From Nitrospirota bacterium (GTDB lineage: Bacteria; Nitrospirota; Thermodesulfovibrionia; Thermodesulfovibrionales; UBA6898), in the NCBI GenBank assembly GCA_021783515.1, contig JAJXTV010000033.1, positions 1-40,597 of the forward strand: a DNA stretch of 40,597 bases, given 5' to 3'. This document shows, one piece after another, positions 1-7,814 of this stretch; the first letter of the stretch is position 1, and every line of letters starts with the position of its first letter. The translations under genes were made by a program, and so were the position numbers. The notes beneath the pieces were generated by a model that worked only from the letters and a program-made list of their open reading frames with translations, was not told where the DNA came from and did not search any database.

Positions 1-329
1 AATGAACCCCGATGCCTTAAGCGACGGCATAAAAATTACCAGTTAATGACATTGCCAAGACATGAAATGAGAGAGATTCCACACAGGAACAAATATTATG
101 CTGAAGCAGCTTAAACTAGCGCCATTCTAGCCTGTCCCCTTTTTCTGTCCACTGGTGTCTGTGCGGCAATCGCTGCTGGGCTTTCCTCTGCGTTTTCGGC
201 TATCATAAGTGCAATCAATGCGCTTGTCGGCTATGTATTCGGTAGGATGTTTTTTCGGTGGTCGGGCGCCTTCGGAATGGTGGCCGGAAAGGACCGGAAT
301 GAGCGGCCGATGTCGTCGGAATGTGCAGC
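1..329. other. Non-coding left edge, no gene recognised
   Basis: This stretch lies downstream of gspB (which reads leftward) and is more AT-rich than the rest of the window. I see no convincing coding frame. Positions 11-30 hold a short inverted repeat (ATGCC...GGCAT) followed by AAAAATT, which could be a weak terminator of a rightward gene outside the window. Near 132-152 there are two close copies of a TGTCC motif around CCCCTTTTT. Such motifs recur in some genomes near REP-type elements, but nothing here proves a mobile element. Confidence 0.4.
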
Positions 330-1004
330 CTAAAAAACACCCTTTCTGAAGCGGGTCCCCCGATAATTGAGGACCACCCCGTCGTGGGTGATCTGCTCGA
401 GCGTCAGGCCGGGAGACACCGACTGACCCTCGTGCAGTGTGTGCCCGCCGAGGATCACGAGCCGGTGTGAGGGGGCTGTATCGAAGAAATGGCCCGATAT
501 CGTCAGGTCGGGAAGCCCCTGCTTCAGTCCCGGCGGGAGCTGGCTCATGTCGATCGGTCGTCCGGCGGGGACTGCGGTAACCTCCCGGGCGGCCGCCGGT
601 TCTGAAGATTGGCCCACCTCCGCCGCCCGAGACTTTTCCCGCTGAACGACCTGCTGCCGGGGTATATCGGCTGGAAAGTTTTCCCCCGGGACTTCGGTTG
701 CAGGAAGAGGGAGCGCATTCTCCTGTCTTTTGCCTCGTGACCCCGATAATGTCCTGCCGCTCGGCTCGGCACTGATTTCGGCGGTGCTCCGGAGCGCGTC
801 CCTTTCTGAATGCATCTGGCGCCATGGATGAAGCCACCACAACAGCAACCCCGCGTTCAAAACCAGCGCCAGGACGAGCAGGTAAACCCACGGGGGCTGC
901 CTTCTCTTTGCGGCTCCGGCATGATGATCCGACAGCAGCAGTGTCCCCTCCTCGCGTCTCTGTTTCTGCTCCAGCTTCTTCAGCGCTTCAAGTATGTAGG
1001 ACAT
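330..1004 (-). CDS. gspB: GspB-like type II secretion accessory protein
   Basis: The 224-residue protein begins with MSYILEALKKLEQ, the signature start of GspB/PulB-family proteins. A single membrane segment (about residues 38-56) follows a basic cytoplasmic stub, then a Pro/Ala/Glu-rich periplasmic linker. The C-terminal GspB domain (about 155-224) shows the family pattern LTISGHFFD, HRLVILGG, EGQSV, and ends in YRGTRFRKGVF. GspA and GspB form an inner-membrane complex that, in Aeromonas and Vibrio, helps place the secretin through the peptidoglycan. The ATG lies 2 nt after the gspA stop codon, so the two are co-transcribed. The core type II secretion genes are not in this window. Confidence 0.9.
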   Translation of the reverse strand: MSYILEALKKLEQKQRREEGTLLLSDHHAGAAKRRQPPWVYLLVLALVLNAGLLLWWLHPWRQMHSERDALRSTAEISAEPSGRTLSGSRGKRQENALPLPATEVPGENFPADIPRQQVVQREKSRAAEVGQSSEPAAAREVTAVPAGRPIDMSQLPPGLKQGLPDLTISGHFFDTAPSHRLVILGGHTLHEGQSVSPGLTLEQITHDGVVLNYRGTRFRKGVF

Positions 1005-1006
1005 CG

Positions 1007-2197
1007 CTATTCTCCCGGCCCGGCTGTCGGCGGGGTGTTCAGGGGTGTGGCGTCCCCGGCACCCTGTTGCTGCGGGACCTTATCCCCCAGCGTCTTTTTT
1101 CCGAAGCGGTCCGCAACGGACCACCGTGCCGAGGCTGCTTTCTCTTTATCGCGCGACACAAGGCTTCTCCCGGGAAGGGACCGGTCATCGAGCCACCACA
1201 ACGTATCAAGTCCCGGCCGCGCAGGCAGGGGCGCGGCGACCCGTTCCTTTACGGCAGGGGGGGGAAAAGGGTTCCCCTCTCCCCTGTGGAGGTCGTAGTA
1301 CGCCCCGAGCGCGGTCCCGAGGGCGATCAGCAGGAGGGCGGCGATCCCCGCAGCGTATCTTCTCGGGGAGGGAGCTTTCTGTGCAGCCCCTCCGAAGACT
1401 TCCCTGGCTGCTCGGCGCAGTGTAGCGAGGTCGACCGACTTCTTGCCTTCGACATACGCGCCGAGCAGCGCCCTGTCGCAGAGCACGTTGATCAGCCTGG
1501 GGACCCCTCCGGTCATGCGGAATATCTTCTTGATCGCCGGGGGTGGAAACAATCCGGCAGGTCCGCCTGCAACCGACAGCCGGTGCGCCACATAGGCCGA
1601 CACCTCGCCGGCCGTCAGGGGGCCGAGATGATACCGCGCGGTGACCCGCTGCGACAGTTGTCTGAGCTCGGGCCTTGCGATCATCTCCCTGAGTTCCGGC
1701 TGGCCGATCATGATGATCTGCAGAAGTTTGGCCCTGTTCGTCTCGAGGTTCGTCAGCAGCCGAAGCTGCTCCAGGACGTCCGCCACGAGGTTCTGGGCCT
1801 CCTCGATGAGAAGAATAGTCTGGCGTCCCTTCCCATGCGCATCAAGCAGAAACTCGTTGATCCCGTCTACGAATATCTTTACGCTCTGATTGCCCGCAGG
1901 ATAGCCGATCCCCAGTTCGTCGCAGATGGCGGCGAGCAGTTCTTCGACCGTCACCTTCGGGTTCAGTATGAAGGCCACTTCGGCGCCATCAGGGATCTTT
2001 TCGAGAAGGTGCCGGCAGACGGTCGTCTTGCCGGTGCCGACCTCTCCGGTGAGGAGCACGAACCCTCCTCCTCCGCCCCGCATTCCGTACTCGAGATGCG
2101 CCAGCGCTTCCCTGTGACCCTCACTCAGAAAGAGGTAGCGAGGGTCGGGGGCGATCGAAAAGGGGTCCTCTTTCAGGCCGAAATGTTCTTTATACAT
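1007..2197 (-). CDS. gspA: GspA/ExeA-like AAA ATPase
   Basis: A 396-residue AAA+ ATPase starting MYKEHFGLKEDPF, typical of the ExeA/GspA family. The Walker A motif GEVGTGKT is at residues 51-58 and the Walker B motif ILLIEEAQ at about 128-135; a sensor-like GQPEL follows at 165-169. One membrane segment lies at about 281-300. The remaining ~95 residues would be periplasmic and are Pro/Lys/Arg-rich. Full-length ExeA (about 550 residues) carries a peptidoglycan-binding domain there, and I cannot see one here. It is followed by gspB with a 2-nt gap. A terminator at 2248-2272 isolates this pair from the upstream spy-like gene. The RBS is weak (GGAAA about 6 nt upstream). Confidence 0.88.
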   Translation of the reverse strand: MYKEHFGLKEDPFSIAPDPRYLFLSEGHREALAHLEYGMRGGGGGFVLLTGEVGTGKTTVCRHLLEKIPDGAEVAFILNPKVTVEELLAAICDELGIGYPAGNQSVKIFVDGINEFLLDAHGKGRQTILLIEEAQNLVADVLEQLRLLTNLETNRAKLLQIIMIGQPELREMIARPELRQLSQRVTARYHLGPLTAGEVSAYVAHRLSVAGGPAGLFPPPAIKKIFRMTGGVPRLINVLCDRALLGAYVEGKKSVDLATLRRAAREVFGGAAQKAPSPRRYAAGIAALLLIALGTALGAYYDLHRGEGNPFPPPAVKERVAAPLPARPGLDTLWWLDDRSLPGRSLVSRDKEKAASARWSVADRFGKKTLGDKVPQQQGAGDATPLNTPPTAGPGE

Positions 2198-2247
2198 CGT
2201 TTTTCCGGTCTTTGGTCTTCCTCTATCAGGTTAAAACAAAGAACCGG

Positions 2248-2272
2248 AAAAAAACAATCGCCCTGCAGGGCG
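2248..2272 (-). terminator. Intrinsic terminator after the Spy/CpxP-like gene
   Basis: Read on the minus strand, a perfect palindrome CGCCCTGCAGGGCG (2272-2259) is followed by ATTG and seven T residues (2254-2248). This GC stem plus U-tract is a canonical Rho-independent terminator. It sits 60 nt downstream of the minus-strand gene ending at 2334 and just upstream of gspA. Confidence 0.8.
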
Positions 2273-2283
2273 GCGGGACGATG

Positions 2284-2321
2284 CCCCGGCCGGAACGGGA
2301 CGCCGCCTGTTCCGGCCGGGG
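2284..2321. repeat. 13-bp perfect GC-rich inverted repeat
   Basis: CCCCGGCCGGAAC at 2284-2296 is exactly complementary to GTTCCGGCCGGGG at 2309-2321, with a 12-nt loop. It lies between the Spy-like stop codon and the U-tract terminator, so the mRNA 3' end would carry two stacked hairpins. It has no T-tract of its own; it could protect the 3' end or add to termination. A run of nine G residues (2318-2326) overlaps its right arm. Confidence 0.7.
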
Positions 2322-2333
2322 GGGGGACGTCTG

Positions 2334-2759
2334 TTACGGTTCGTCTTCGGAAGGCGCCTGAGGTTTGTGCAACCTGCCGCGCATGCGTTCGCGCCGCTCG
2401 TCCTTCATCGCCTGGAACTGTTTCTTCTGCTCCGGAGAAAGGACCGCGTTGATTTTGGTATCGGTCGCCTGACGCTGCTGTATCATCTCTTGTCTTATCG
2501 CGGCCTGTTTCCGCACGCCCTCTTCTATGATCGGCTGGATCTTCTTGACCTGCTCGTTCGACAGCTTGAGCCGCTCCTTCAGACGGGAAACGACCCTTTC
2601 CCCGGAGGGCGCCTGGGGGCGCAACCCTGCCGCGCGGGCAGGGATCGGAGGGAAGGCGATTATGGCTGCGCAGAGCATTGCGCAGAGTGCAAACGCCGAC
2701 AATCCCCGCAGCCCGGTTCCCCTATCATGTGCTCGTTGTGTAACGCTTCCTGATTTCAT
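2334..2759 (-). CDS. Spy/CpxP-like periplasmic LTxxQ protein
   Basis: A 141-residue exported protein. The start at 2759 is chosen because GAGGAGG lies 6 nt upstream; a longer in-frame extension has no such support. The N-terminus is basic, then has a hydrophobic segment ending near ARA-A, consistent with a signal peptide. The mature part is helical and charged. It carries two variants of the LTxxQ motif of the Spy/CpxP family, LSNEQVKKIQ and LSPEQKKQFQ. Such proteins are periplasmic chaperones or envelope-stress sensors. The gene is divergent from a CpxRA-like pair, the same layout as cpxP-cpxRA in enterobacteria, so it is probably a target and modulator of that system. Sequence similarity to CpxP itself is only at motif level. 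Confidence 0.75.
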   Translation of the reverse strand: MKSGSVTQRAHDRGTGLRGLSAFALCAMLCAAIIAFPPIPARAAGLRPQAPSGERVVSRLKERLKLSNEQVKKIQPIIEEGVRKQAAIRQEMIQQRQATDTKINAVLSPEQKKQFQAMKDERRERMRGRLHKPQAPSEDEP

Positions 2760-2977
2760 TCGGTCCTCCTCATTAGTGTGTGGTGATCGTTTCGGGAAAT
2801 ATGTCACTGCAATCCCGTTTCCCCTGTCGACTCGCCCGGCCCGTTTCCGGTCCGGCGGCTCTCTCATCCGCATACTGCCTCCTCGCCGCTGTCGGTCTTC
2901 CTTCTTTTAGCTTCCTTTATCATAGCGGAAATTAGTCTGAGGGTGGGTTAAGATACCGCCGGCAATGGAAAAGTTTC

Positions 2978-3003
2978 GTAAAGATCTTTTAACAATTCTT
3001 TAC
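2978..3003. promoter_or_regulatory. Palindromic candidate operator in the divergent stress promoter region
   Basis: The inverted repeat GTAAAGA (2978-2984) and TCTTTAC (2997-3003) lies between the divergent spy-like and response-regulator genes. The GTAAA/TTTAC half-sites resemble the CpxR half-site GTAAA. E. coli CpxR boxes are direct repeats with 5-nt spacing, whereas these are inverted and 12 nt apart. Assignment as the regulator's operator is an inference from position and half-site sequence. Confidence 0.4.
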
Positions 3004-3060
3004 AGCGGCAGCCGTATCTTTCGGGGTAGAATAACCTATGAAACAAAAGAAGGGATTCCG

Positions 3061-3783
3061 ATGAGCCGTATACTTGTTATCGATGACGACAGGGAGCTCT
3101 GCGAGCTGCTTTCGGATTACCTGAGACCCGAGGGTTTCGAGGTGGAGGCGGTCTTCGACGGGGAGCAAGGAGTCGCCAGGGCGATTTCCGGAGATCACGG
3201 GTTGGTGGTGCTCGATGTGATGCTTCCCGGAATCAGCGGGTTCGAGGCACTCAGGAGAATACGGGACAGGTCGAAGATCCCGGTCATCATGCTGACCGCC
3301 CGGGGCGACGACGTCGACAGGATAGTCGGGCTCGAGATGGGGGCGGACGATTATCTCCCCAAGCCGTTCAATCCCAGGGAACTCGTGGCCCGTGTCAGGG
3401 CCATCCAGCGCCGCGCTGAGCCGGCTTCAGCCCAAGAGCGGGGGGAGGCTTCCGGCAGGCTCGTCGTCGCCGACGTGCAACTCGATACGATGGCGCGCAC
3501 CGTGACGCGCTCCGGTGTGCCGGTAGAGCTCACGGCGATCGAATTCAGCCTGCTCGGAGAGTTGCTGCGTGCCGCCGGGAAGGTGGTGACGCGGGCTGAC
3601 CTGAGCCGGAAGGTCCTCGGGCGGGGCCTGTCTCCCTATGACCGGAGCATTGACGTGCATGTCAGCAGCCTCAGGAAGAAGCTCGGACACGAAGTGGAAG
3701 GGTTGGAGCGCATCAGGACGGTGCGCGGCATCGGCTACGTCTATGCCTGCGCGGGCAGTCCGGGCAGAGATGAAGGGGACTGA
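3061..3783 (+). CDS. CpxR-like OmpR-family response regulator
   Basis: The 240-residue protein has a receiver domain (1-120) and an OmpR/PhoB winged-helix output domain (about 140-232). The acidic pocket is D8-D10, the phosphoacceptor D52 in VLDVMLPG, with a conserved Thr near 79 and the Lys in LPKPF near 101. The output domain shows VELTAIEFSLLGELL and the recognition region SIDVHVSSLRKKLG. I start at 3061 because MSRILVIDDD is the family's usual start and GAAGGG lies upstream; the frame extends further but without homology. It is followed after 24 nt by its sensor kinase. With the divergent Spy-like gene this forms a Cpx-type envelope-stress module. Confidence 0.88.
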   Translation: MSRILVIDDDRELCELLSDYLRPEGFEVEAVFDGEQGVARAISGDHGLVVLDVMLPGISGFEALRRIRDRSKIPVIMLTARGDDVDRIVGLEMGADDYLPKPFNPRELVARVRAIQRRAEPASAQERGEASGRLVVADVQLDTMARTVTRSGVPVELTAIEFSLLGELLRAAGKVVTRADLSRKVLGRGLSPYDRSIDVHVSSLRKKLGHEVEGLERIRTVRGIGYVYACAGSPGRDEGD

Positions 3784-3807
3784 TTCCGCTTCGGGGGAGG
3801 AGACCCT

Positions 3808-5163
3808 ATGAGAAGTCTCTTCATGAAAATATTCCTCTGGTTCTGGCTCGCGGTCACCCTCGTCGGCGCAATCGGGGTGGTCATCGCTCTTACCACCAAC
3901 CCGAGGGCGGCGGCGATCGCACGCTACGAGAAACAGATCTCCGAGGCCGGCAGGACCCTCGCGGATGCCTACAAGGCCGGCGGGGCTCGGGCGCTTGCCG
4001 AAGAAGAGGCCCGAATCGGGCGGCAGTCGCGCATCAGTGTGCTCCTTTTCGGCGAGGGGGGGCCGCTGTCGGGCAGGTTCACTTCGCCCCGCGGGAGGCG
4101 GCTTGCCGGGACGGCGCTTCTGACCGGGGAGCCCCAGTTTGGTCCGGGGAGAAGGGGGCTCTGGTACGCTCAGCCGGTCGAAGGGGATTTTGCGGTCCTT
4201 GCCGAGATCCCGCATCCGTCGCCGCTTGCCCGGGTGCTCGACCCGCGCCAGATCGGACTCCGGCTGTCGGTCACTTTTATCGTCGCGGGAGTTGTCTGCT
4301 ACCTCCTCGCCCGCTCGCTTACCGCTCCGATCCTCCAACTGCAGAAGGCCGCCCGCCAGGTGGCGGCCGGCGCGTTGACCACGAGGGTAGGCCCGCTTTT
4401 CGGGGAACGCAGGGACGAGATCGCCGATCTGGGGCGCGACTTCGATGTGATGACGGAGCGGATCGAGGCTCTCCTGAGCGGTCAGCGGCGGCTTCTCCGG
4501 GACATATCTCATGAGCTGCGATCGCCGCTTGCCCGTCTCAATGTGGCGCTGGAGCTGGCGAGGCAGCGTTCCGGCGCCGACGCCGACAAGGCCCTCGACC
4601 GGATCGGGCGGGAGGCGGACAGGCTGAACCAGCTGATCGGCGAGCTGGTCACCCTCACCCTGCTGGAGAGCGGGGCGGAAAAGATCGAAGGGAAAGGCGT
4701 CGCCCTCCTGCCGCTCGTACAGGCTGTCGCGGACGATGCAAATTTCGAGGCGAGTGACCGCGGCCGTTTGGTGCGAATCGTATCGGCGGAGGATGTTACG
4801 GTCGCAGGGTCGGAAGAGATGCTCAGAAGGGCGATCGAAAATGTTGTCCGGAATGCGGTCCGATATACTGAAGAAGGCACGACCGTTGACGTGAATATCG
4901 GGCGCGTCCGAAAGGAGGGGCGGCAGACAGCGACGGTCAGGGTCCGCGACCACGGACGCGGAGTCCCCGAGTCTGCGCTGGCGCAGTTGTTCAGGCCTTT
5001 CTATCGCGTCGCGGATGCCCGCGACCGTCAGACGGGGGGGACGGGTATCGGGCTGGCGATCACCGAGCGGGCGGTGGTCCTCCATGGCGGAACGGTGAAG
5101 GCATCGAACGATCCGGAGGGCGGTCTCGTTGTCGAGATATGCCTGCCGTGTGCCGAAGCCTGA
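3808..5163 (+). CDS. CpxA-like sensor histidine kinase
   Basis: A 451-residue membrane kinase. TM1 spans about residues 7-28 (MRSLFMKIFLWFWLA resembles CpxA starts), followed by a periplasmic domain of about 120 residues and TM2 at about 150-168. A HAMP linker follows (about 169-222). The dimerisation/phosphotransfer domain has H235 in RDISHELRSPL. The ATPase domain has an N-box ENVVRNAVRY, G1 DHGRGVP and G2 GGTGIGLAI. The RBS GGAGGAG is well placed and the gap to the response regulator is 24 nt. The periplasmic domain would sense envelope stress, plausibly through the Spy/CpxP-like protein. Confidence 0.88.
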   Translation: MRSLFMKIFLWFWLAVTLVGAIGVVIALTTNPRAAAIARYEKQISEAGRTLADAYKAGGARALAEEEARIGRQSRISVLLFGEGGPLSGRFTSPRGRRLAGTALLTGEPQFGPGRRGLWYAQPVEGDFAVLAEIPHPSPLARVLDPRQIGLRLSVTFIVAGVVCYLLARSLTAPILQLQKAARQVAAGALTTRVGPLFGERRDEIADLGRDFDVMTERIEALLSGQRRLLRDISHELRSPLARLNVALELARQRSGADADKALDRIGREADRLNQLIGELVTLTLLESGAEKIEGKGVALLPLVQAVADDANFEASDRGRLVRIVSAEDVTVAGSEEMLRRAIENVVRNAVRYTEEGTTVDVNIGRVRKEGRQTATVRVRDHGRGVPESALAQLFRPFYRVADARDRQTGGTGIGLAITERAVVLHGGTVKASNDPEGGLVVEICLPCAEA

Positions 5164-5300
5164 GGATACGGGCGAAAAGGTAAAGCCCTTTCTTCATGGC
5201 CCTCTATCAGGCCGCCGATGTCTTTTGTCCTCACCGGCTTCCCGGCGGCGTTTCAGCGGCAAAGGGGAAGGCGCTTTTACCGGCGACGCACCCGGAAATG

Positions 5301-6590
5301 TCAGAGGGCGGCCAGTTCTTCCAGTGTGCGCAGCCGGCTTGGGTGGCGGAGTTTTCTCATCGCCTGGACCTCGATTTGGCGCACCCGCTCCCTGGTGATC
5401 GAAAGCCTCCTGCCGACCTCTTCGAGGGTATGGTCCCGCTCCACGCCGATGCCGAAGCGCATTCTGATCACCTTCTCCTCGCGGTACGACAGCGTCTTAA
5501 GGATCTTTACGAGGTTTTTCGAAATCTCCTTCTTTTCGAAGCTGGCGTCGGGGAGGGGACAGTCGCGGTCGCCGATAAAGTCGCCGAGCACCGAATCCTC
5601 GCTTCCGACCGGCGTTTCGAGGGCCACGGGTGTTCTGATCGCCTTGCAGACCTCGTCGACCTTCTTTACCGAGACACGAAGCTTCTTTGCGATCTCCCTG
5701 TTGCCGGGCTCCCTTCCGAGTTCCTGGGTAAGCTCCCGCGTGGCCTTCGCCACCCGGTTGTAAAACTCGACGATATGGACCGGGACCCGTATCGTCTTCC
5801 CCTGTTCCATGATCGCACGTGTGATCGCCTGCCGGATCCACCATGTGGCATAGGTGCTGAACTTGAAGCCCATCTCATATTTGAACCGGTCGACTGCCTT
5901 CATCAGGCCGATGTTGCCTTCCTGAATGAGGTCGAGAAGCGGAAGGCCCCTGCCGACATAGTGCTTTGCAACCGTGATGACGAGCCTGAGGTTTCTTATG
6001 GTCAATTCGTCCTTTGCGGCTGTGATCGACCTTCTGGCGTCCTCGATCCGCTCCCATTTTTTCTTCAGGCATACGGGGTCCGTCATCATTGCAGACGCCA
6101 TTCTGGAGGCTTCTGCGGCGTCTGCGGAGCCGATCTTCTTCATGAGGTCTTCGAGCATGGTCAGGCTCGCTTCGAATACCTTCGATTCCGACTCGGCTTC
6201 TCCGGAGCCGGCCGTCCCGTCCCCGGCCTCCTTGTGCAGCGGCAGAGAGCATAATATTTCACGGATGACAGCCGTGCCCTCTTCCACCTTCTTTGCCAGT
6301 TCGGTCTCTTCGTTTTTCGTCAGGACGGCGATGTCGCCCATGGAGTGAAAATAGGTCCTGACCAGATCTTCCGCGGCATCGGAGCCCTGCGCATCTTCGG
6401 CCTCGGCTCCTTCCTCCATTTCGACACATTCCCCGTCGAGTTCCAGAATCCCGGCACTGGCGGGGACACAGTCATCGTCCACTACCTCCTGCAGGCGCGG
6501 TTCGGCGCAGTCCTCCATCTCGTCGCAGAGCATGGTGCCGCACCACTCATCCTTATCAGGATTTTCCCGGAATCCCTTGTCTCTTCTCAT
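5301..6590 (-). CDS. RNA polymerase sigma-70 factor, RpoD/group 2 type
   Basis: A 429-residue sigma factor. Region 1.2 is at about 74-106 (DLVRTYFHSMG). Region 2 is at about 198-262, with the core-binding and -10 helix LDLIQEGNIGLMKAV and FSTYATWWIRQAI. Region 3 runs to about 345, and region 4 is at 364-425 with the -35 helix TRERVRQIE. The segment between regions 1.2 and 2 is only about 90 residues, much shorter than in E. coli RpoD. Region 1.1 is replaced by an acidic stretch with cysteines at 17, 22, 28, 41 and 55. An AGAGGGAG RBS supports the start. It may be the primary sigma factor or a group 2 alternative; sequence alone does not decide. It is convergent with the Cpx-like kinase and divergent from a Crp/Fnr gene. 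Confidence 0.88.
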   Translation of the reverse strand: MRRDKGFRENPDKDEWCGTMLCDEMEDCAEPRLQEVVDDDCVPASAGILELDGECVEMEEGAEAEDAQGSDAAEDLVRTYFHSMGDIAVLTKNEETELAKKVEEGTAVIREILCSLPLHKEAGDGTAGSGEAESESKVFEASLTMLEDLMKKIGSADAAEASRMASAMMTDPVCLKKKWERIEDARRSITAAKDELTIRNLRLVITVAKHYVGRGLPLLDLIQEGNIGLMKAVDRFKYEMGFKFSTYATWWIRQAITRAIMEQGKTIRVPVHIVEFYNRVAKATRELTQELGREPGNREIAKKLRVSVKKVDEVCKAIRTPVALETPVGSEDSVLGDFIGDRDCPLPDASFEKKEISKNLVKILKTLSYREEKVIRMRFGIGVERDHTLEEVGRRLSITRERVRQIEVQAMRKLRHPSRLRTLEELAAL

Positions 6591-6817
6591 GACGCTCCCT
6601 CTGTCTCTTTCTTGTTTTGTGTAACGCGCCCCGGTAAATCTTCAGCAAATCGCCAGAAGGCCCCCCCCCGGGCGACCGGACAAATCGCGTATTCAGACTT
6701 GCGATTACCCCAAGAAGGGGGAAAATAATGTAATCCGGATCACAATAGGTCTTTTTTTTGAATACTGAACGATATTTACAATGCCTGTTGATTTGCGGTA
6801 ACCTTTGAAGAAGCAAG

Positions 6818-7498
6818 ATGGAAAACATAAAAATAGAATTCCTCAAGGATATTGAACTCTTTTCATCGCTTACCGATGACGAGCTGCTCGAGATAAGCCA
6901 CAAAGTCGTCGTCAAGGAGTTTTCGAAAAACGAACTGATCCTGCAGGAAGAGGAGACGAACGCATTCATGTATATCATCCTGCTCGGGAAGGTGAAGGCG
7001 GTGCAGACGACCGAGGAGGGCAAGGAGATCATACTGGCGATCCATCAGGCCCAGGAGTTCTTCGGGGAGATCTCGCTGATAGACGGCAAGACCTCTACGG
7101 CGGCGGTCGTTGCGACTGAAGAATCGCTCGTGGCGATCATCTCCAAGGATAACTTCTATTCTCTCCTTTACAGTCAGAGGAAGGTGCTCGAAAACCTGCT
7201 GCGCATACTCTGCTCCCGGTTGCGAGAGTCGTGGAACAGGATACATATCCTCAACTTCAGGGACGCCCCGCAACGCATCAGGATGCTTTTGAAGATCCTT
7301 GTCTCGGAAAACGGGGAAAAGACGGCAGACGGCGTAAAGATCAACCTCAAGCTTACCCATCAGGAAATCGCCGACATGGCGGGGCTGACGCGCGAGAGCG
7401 TCACGAGGGTGCTGAATGACTGGAAGAGGGAGGGCCTCATCGTAATCGCCCGCAGCAGGCATATTGTTCTGCGGGACCGCTTTTTTCAGAAGGCATAG
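6818..7498 (+). CDS. Crp/Fnr-family transcription regulator
   Basis: The 226-residue protein has a cyclic-nucleotide-binding-type beta-roll (about 8-120), a dimerisation helix (about 120-150) and a Crp-type helix-turn-helix (about 165-215). The helix-turn-helix shows LTHQEIADMAGLTRESVTRVL. The phosphate-binding cassette region reads FFGEISLIDGKTSTAAV, without the Arg-Ser pair that contacts cAMP in E. coli Crp. There is no N-terminal Cys cluster as in FNR and no haem motif. The ligand is therefore unknown. It is divergent from the sigma factor across a 227-bp intergenic region holding a run of nine C residues (6661-6669) and an AT-rich segment nearer this gene. Confidence 0.85.
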   Translation: MENIKIEFLKDIELFSSLTDDELLEISHKVVVKEFSKNELILQEEETNAFMYIILLGKVKAVQTTEEGKEIILAIHQAQEFFGEISLIDGKTSTAAVVATEESLVAIISKDNFYSLLYSQRKVLENLLRILCSRLRESWNRIHILNFRDAPQRIRMLLKILVSENGEKTADGVKINLKLTHQEIADMAGLTRESVTRVLNDWKREGLIVIARSRHIVLRDRFFQKA

Positions 7499-7814
7499 TC
7501 GCACCATAGCCGTCAGGCAGGCCCGCCGAACTATCGAAATCCATTTCTTCTCCCCGGCGTTGTTACATCCATTTCATACTTTGGGTAACCGCTGCCATAG
7601 TCATGCCTCGGCGGATAGGTTAACCGGTTGTTTTATAAGGAGCGGCGAGGGGCATGTTAATTGCATTGATATTAAACTAATTGATATGTTTCCGCCGCAG
7701 ATGGACTCTCACTGCCGGCGCTCGGCTTCATTCCCCCGGGGTCGATGCGCTACACAAAATGGCGGCGTGTGGTTGCGGGGGCAGCGTTCCGGAGTGCGGG
7801 AGAGGAGTTTGTTA
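7499..7814. other. Intergenic region between the Crp/Fnr gene and the diguanylate cyclase gene
   Basis: These 316 bases contain no convincing coding frame. The centre (about 7650-7695) is AT-rich, with repeated TTGAT/TTAATT words, and would suit a promoter; I cannot fix -35 and -10 boxes with confidence. An AGGAG ribosome-binding site at the end serves the diguanylate cyclase. Confidence 0.4.

Noticed and set aside
1-329. Insertion-sequence remnant at the left edge
   Set aside because: TGTCCCC/TTTTT motifs alone, with no transposase fragment or terminal repeats, are not enough.
824-2452. Long plus-strand frame (542 codons) opposite gspA and gspB
   Set aside because: It runs antisense to two well-supported genes, its translation has no recognisable domain, and its composition is what GC-rich shadow frames give.
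3427-5085. Long minus-strand frame (552 codons) opposite the Cpx-like kinase
   Set aside because: Antisense shadow of a clear histidine kinase, with Arg/Pro-rich, domain-free translation.
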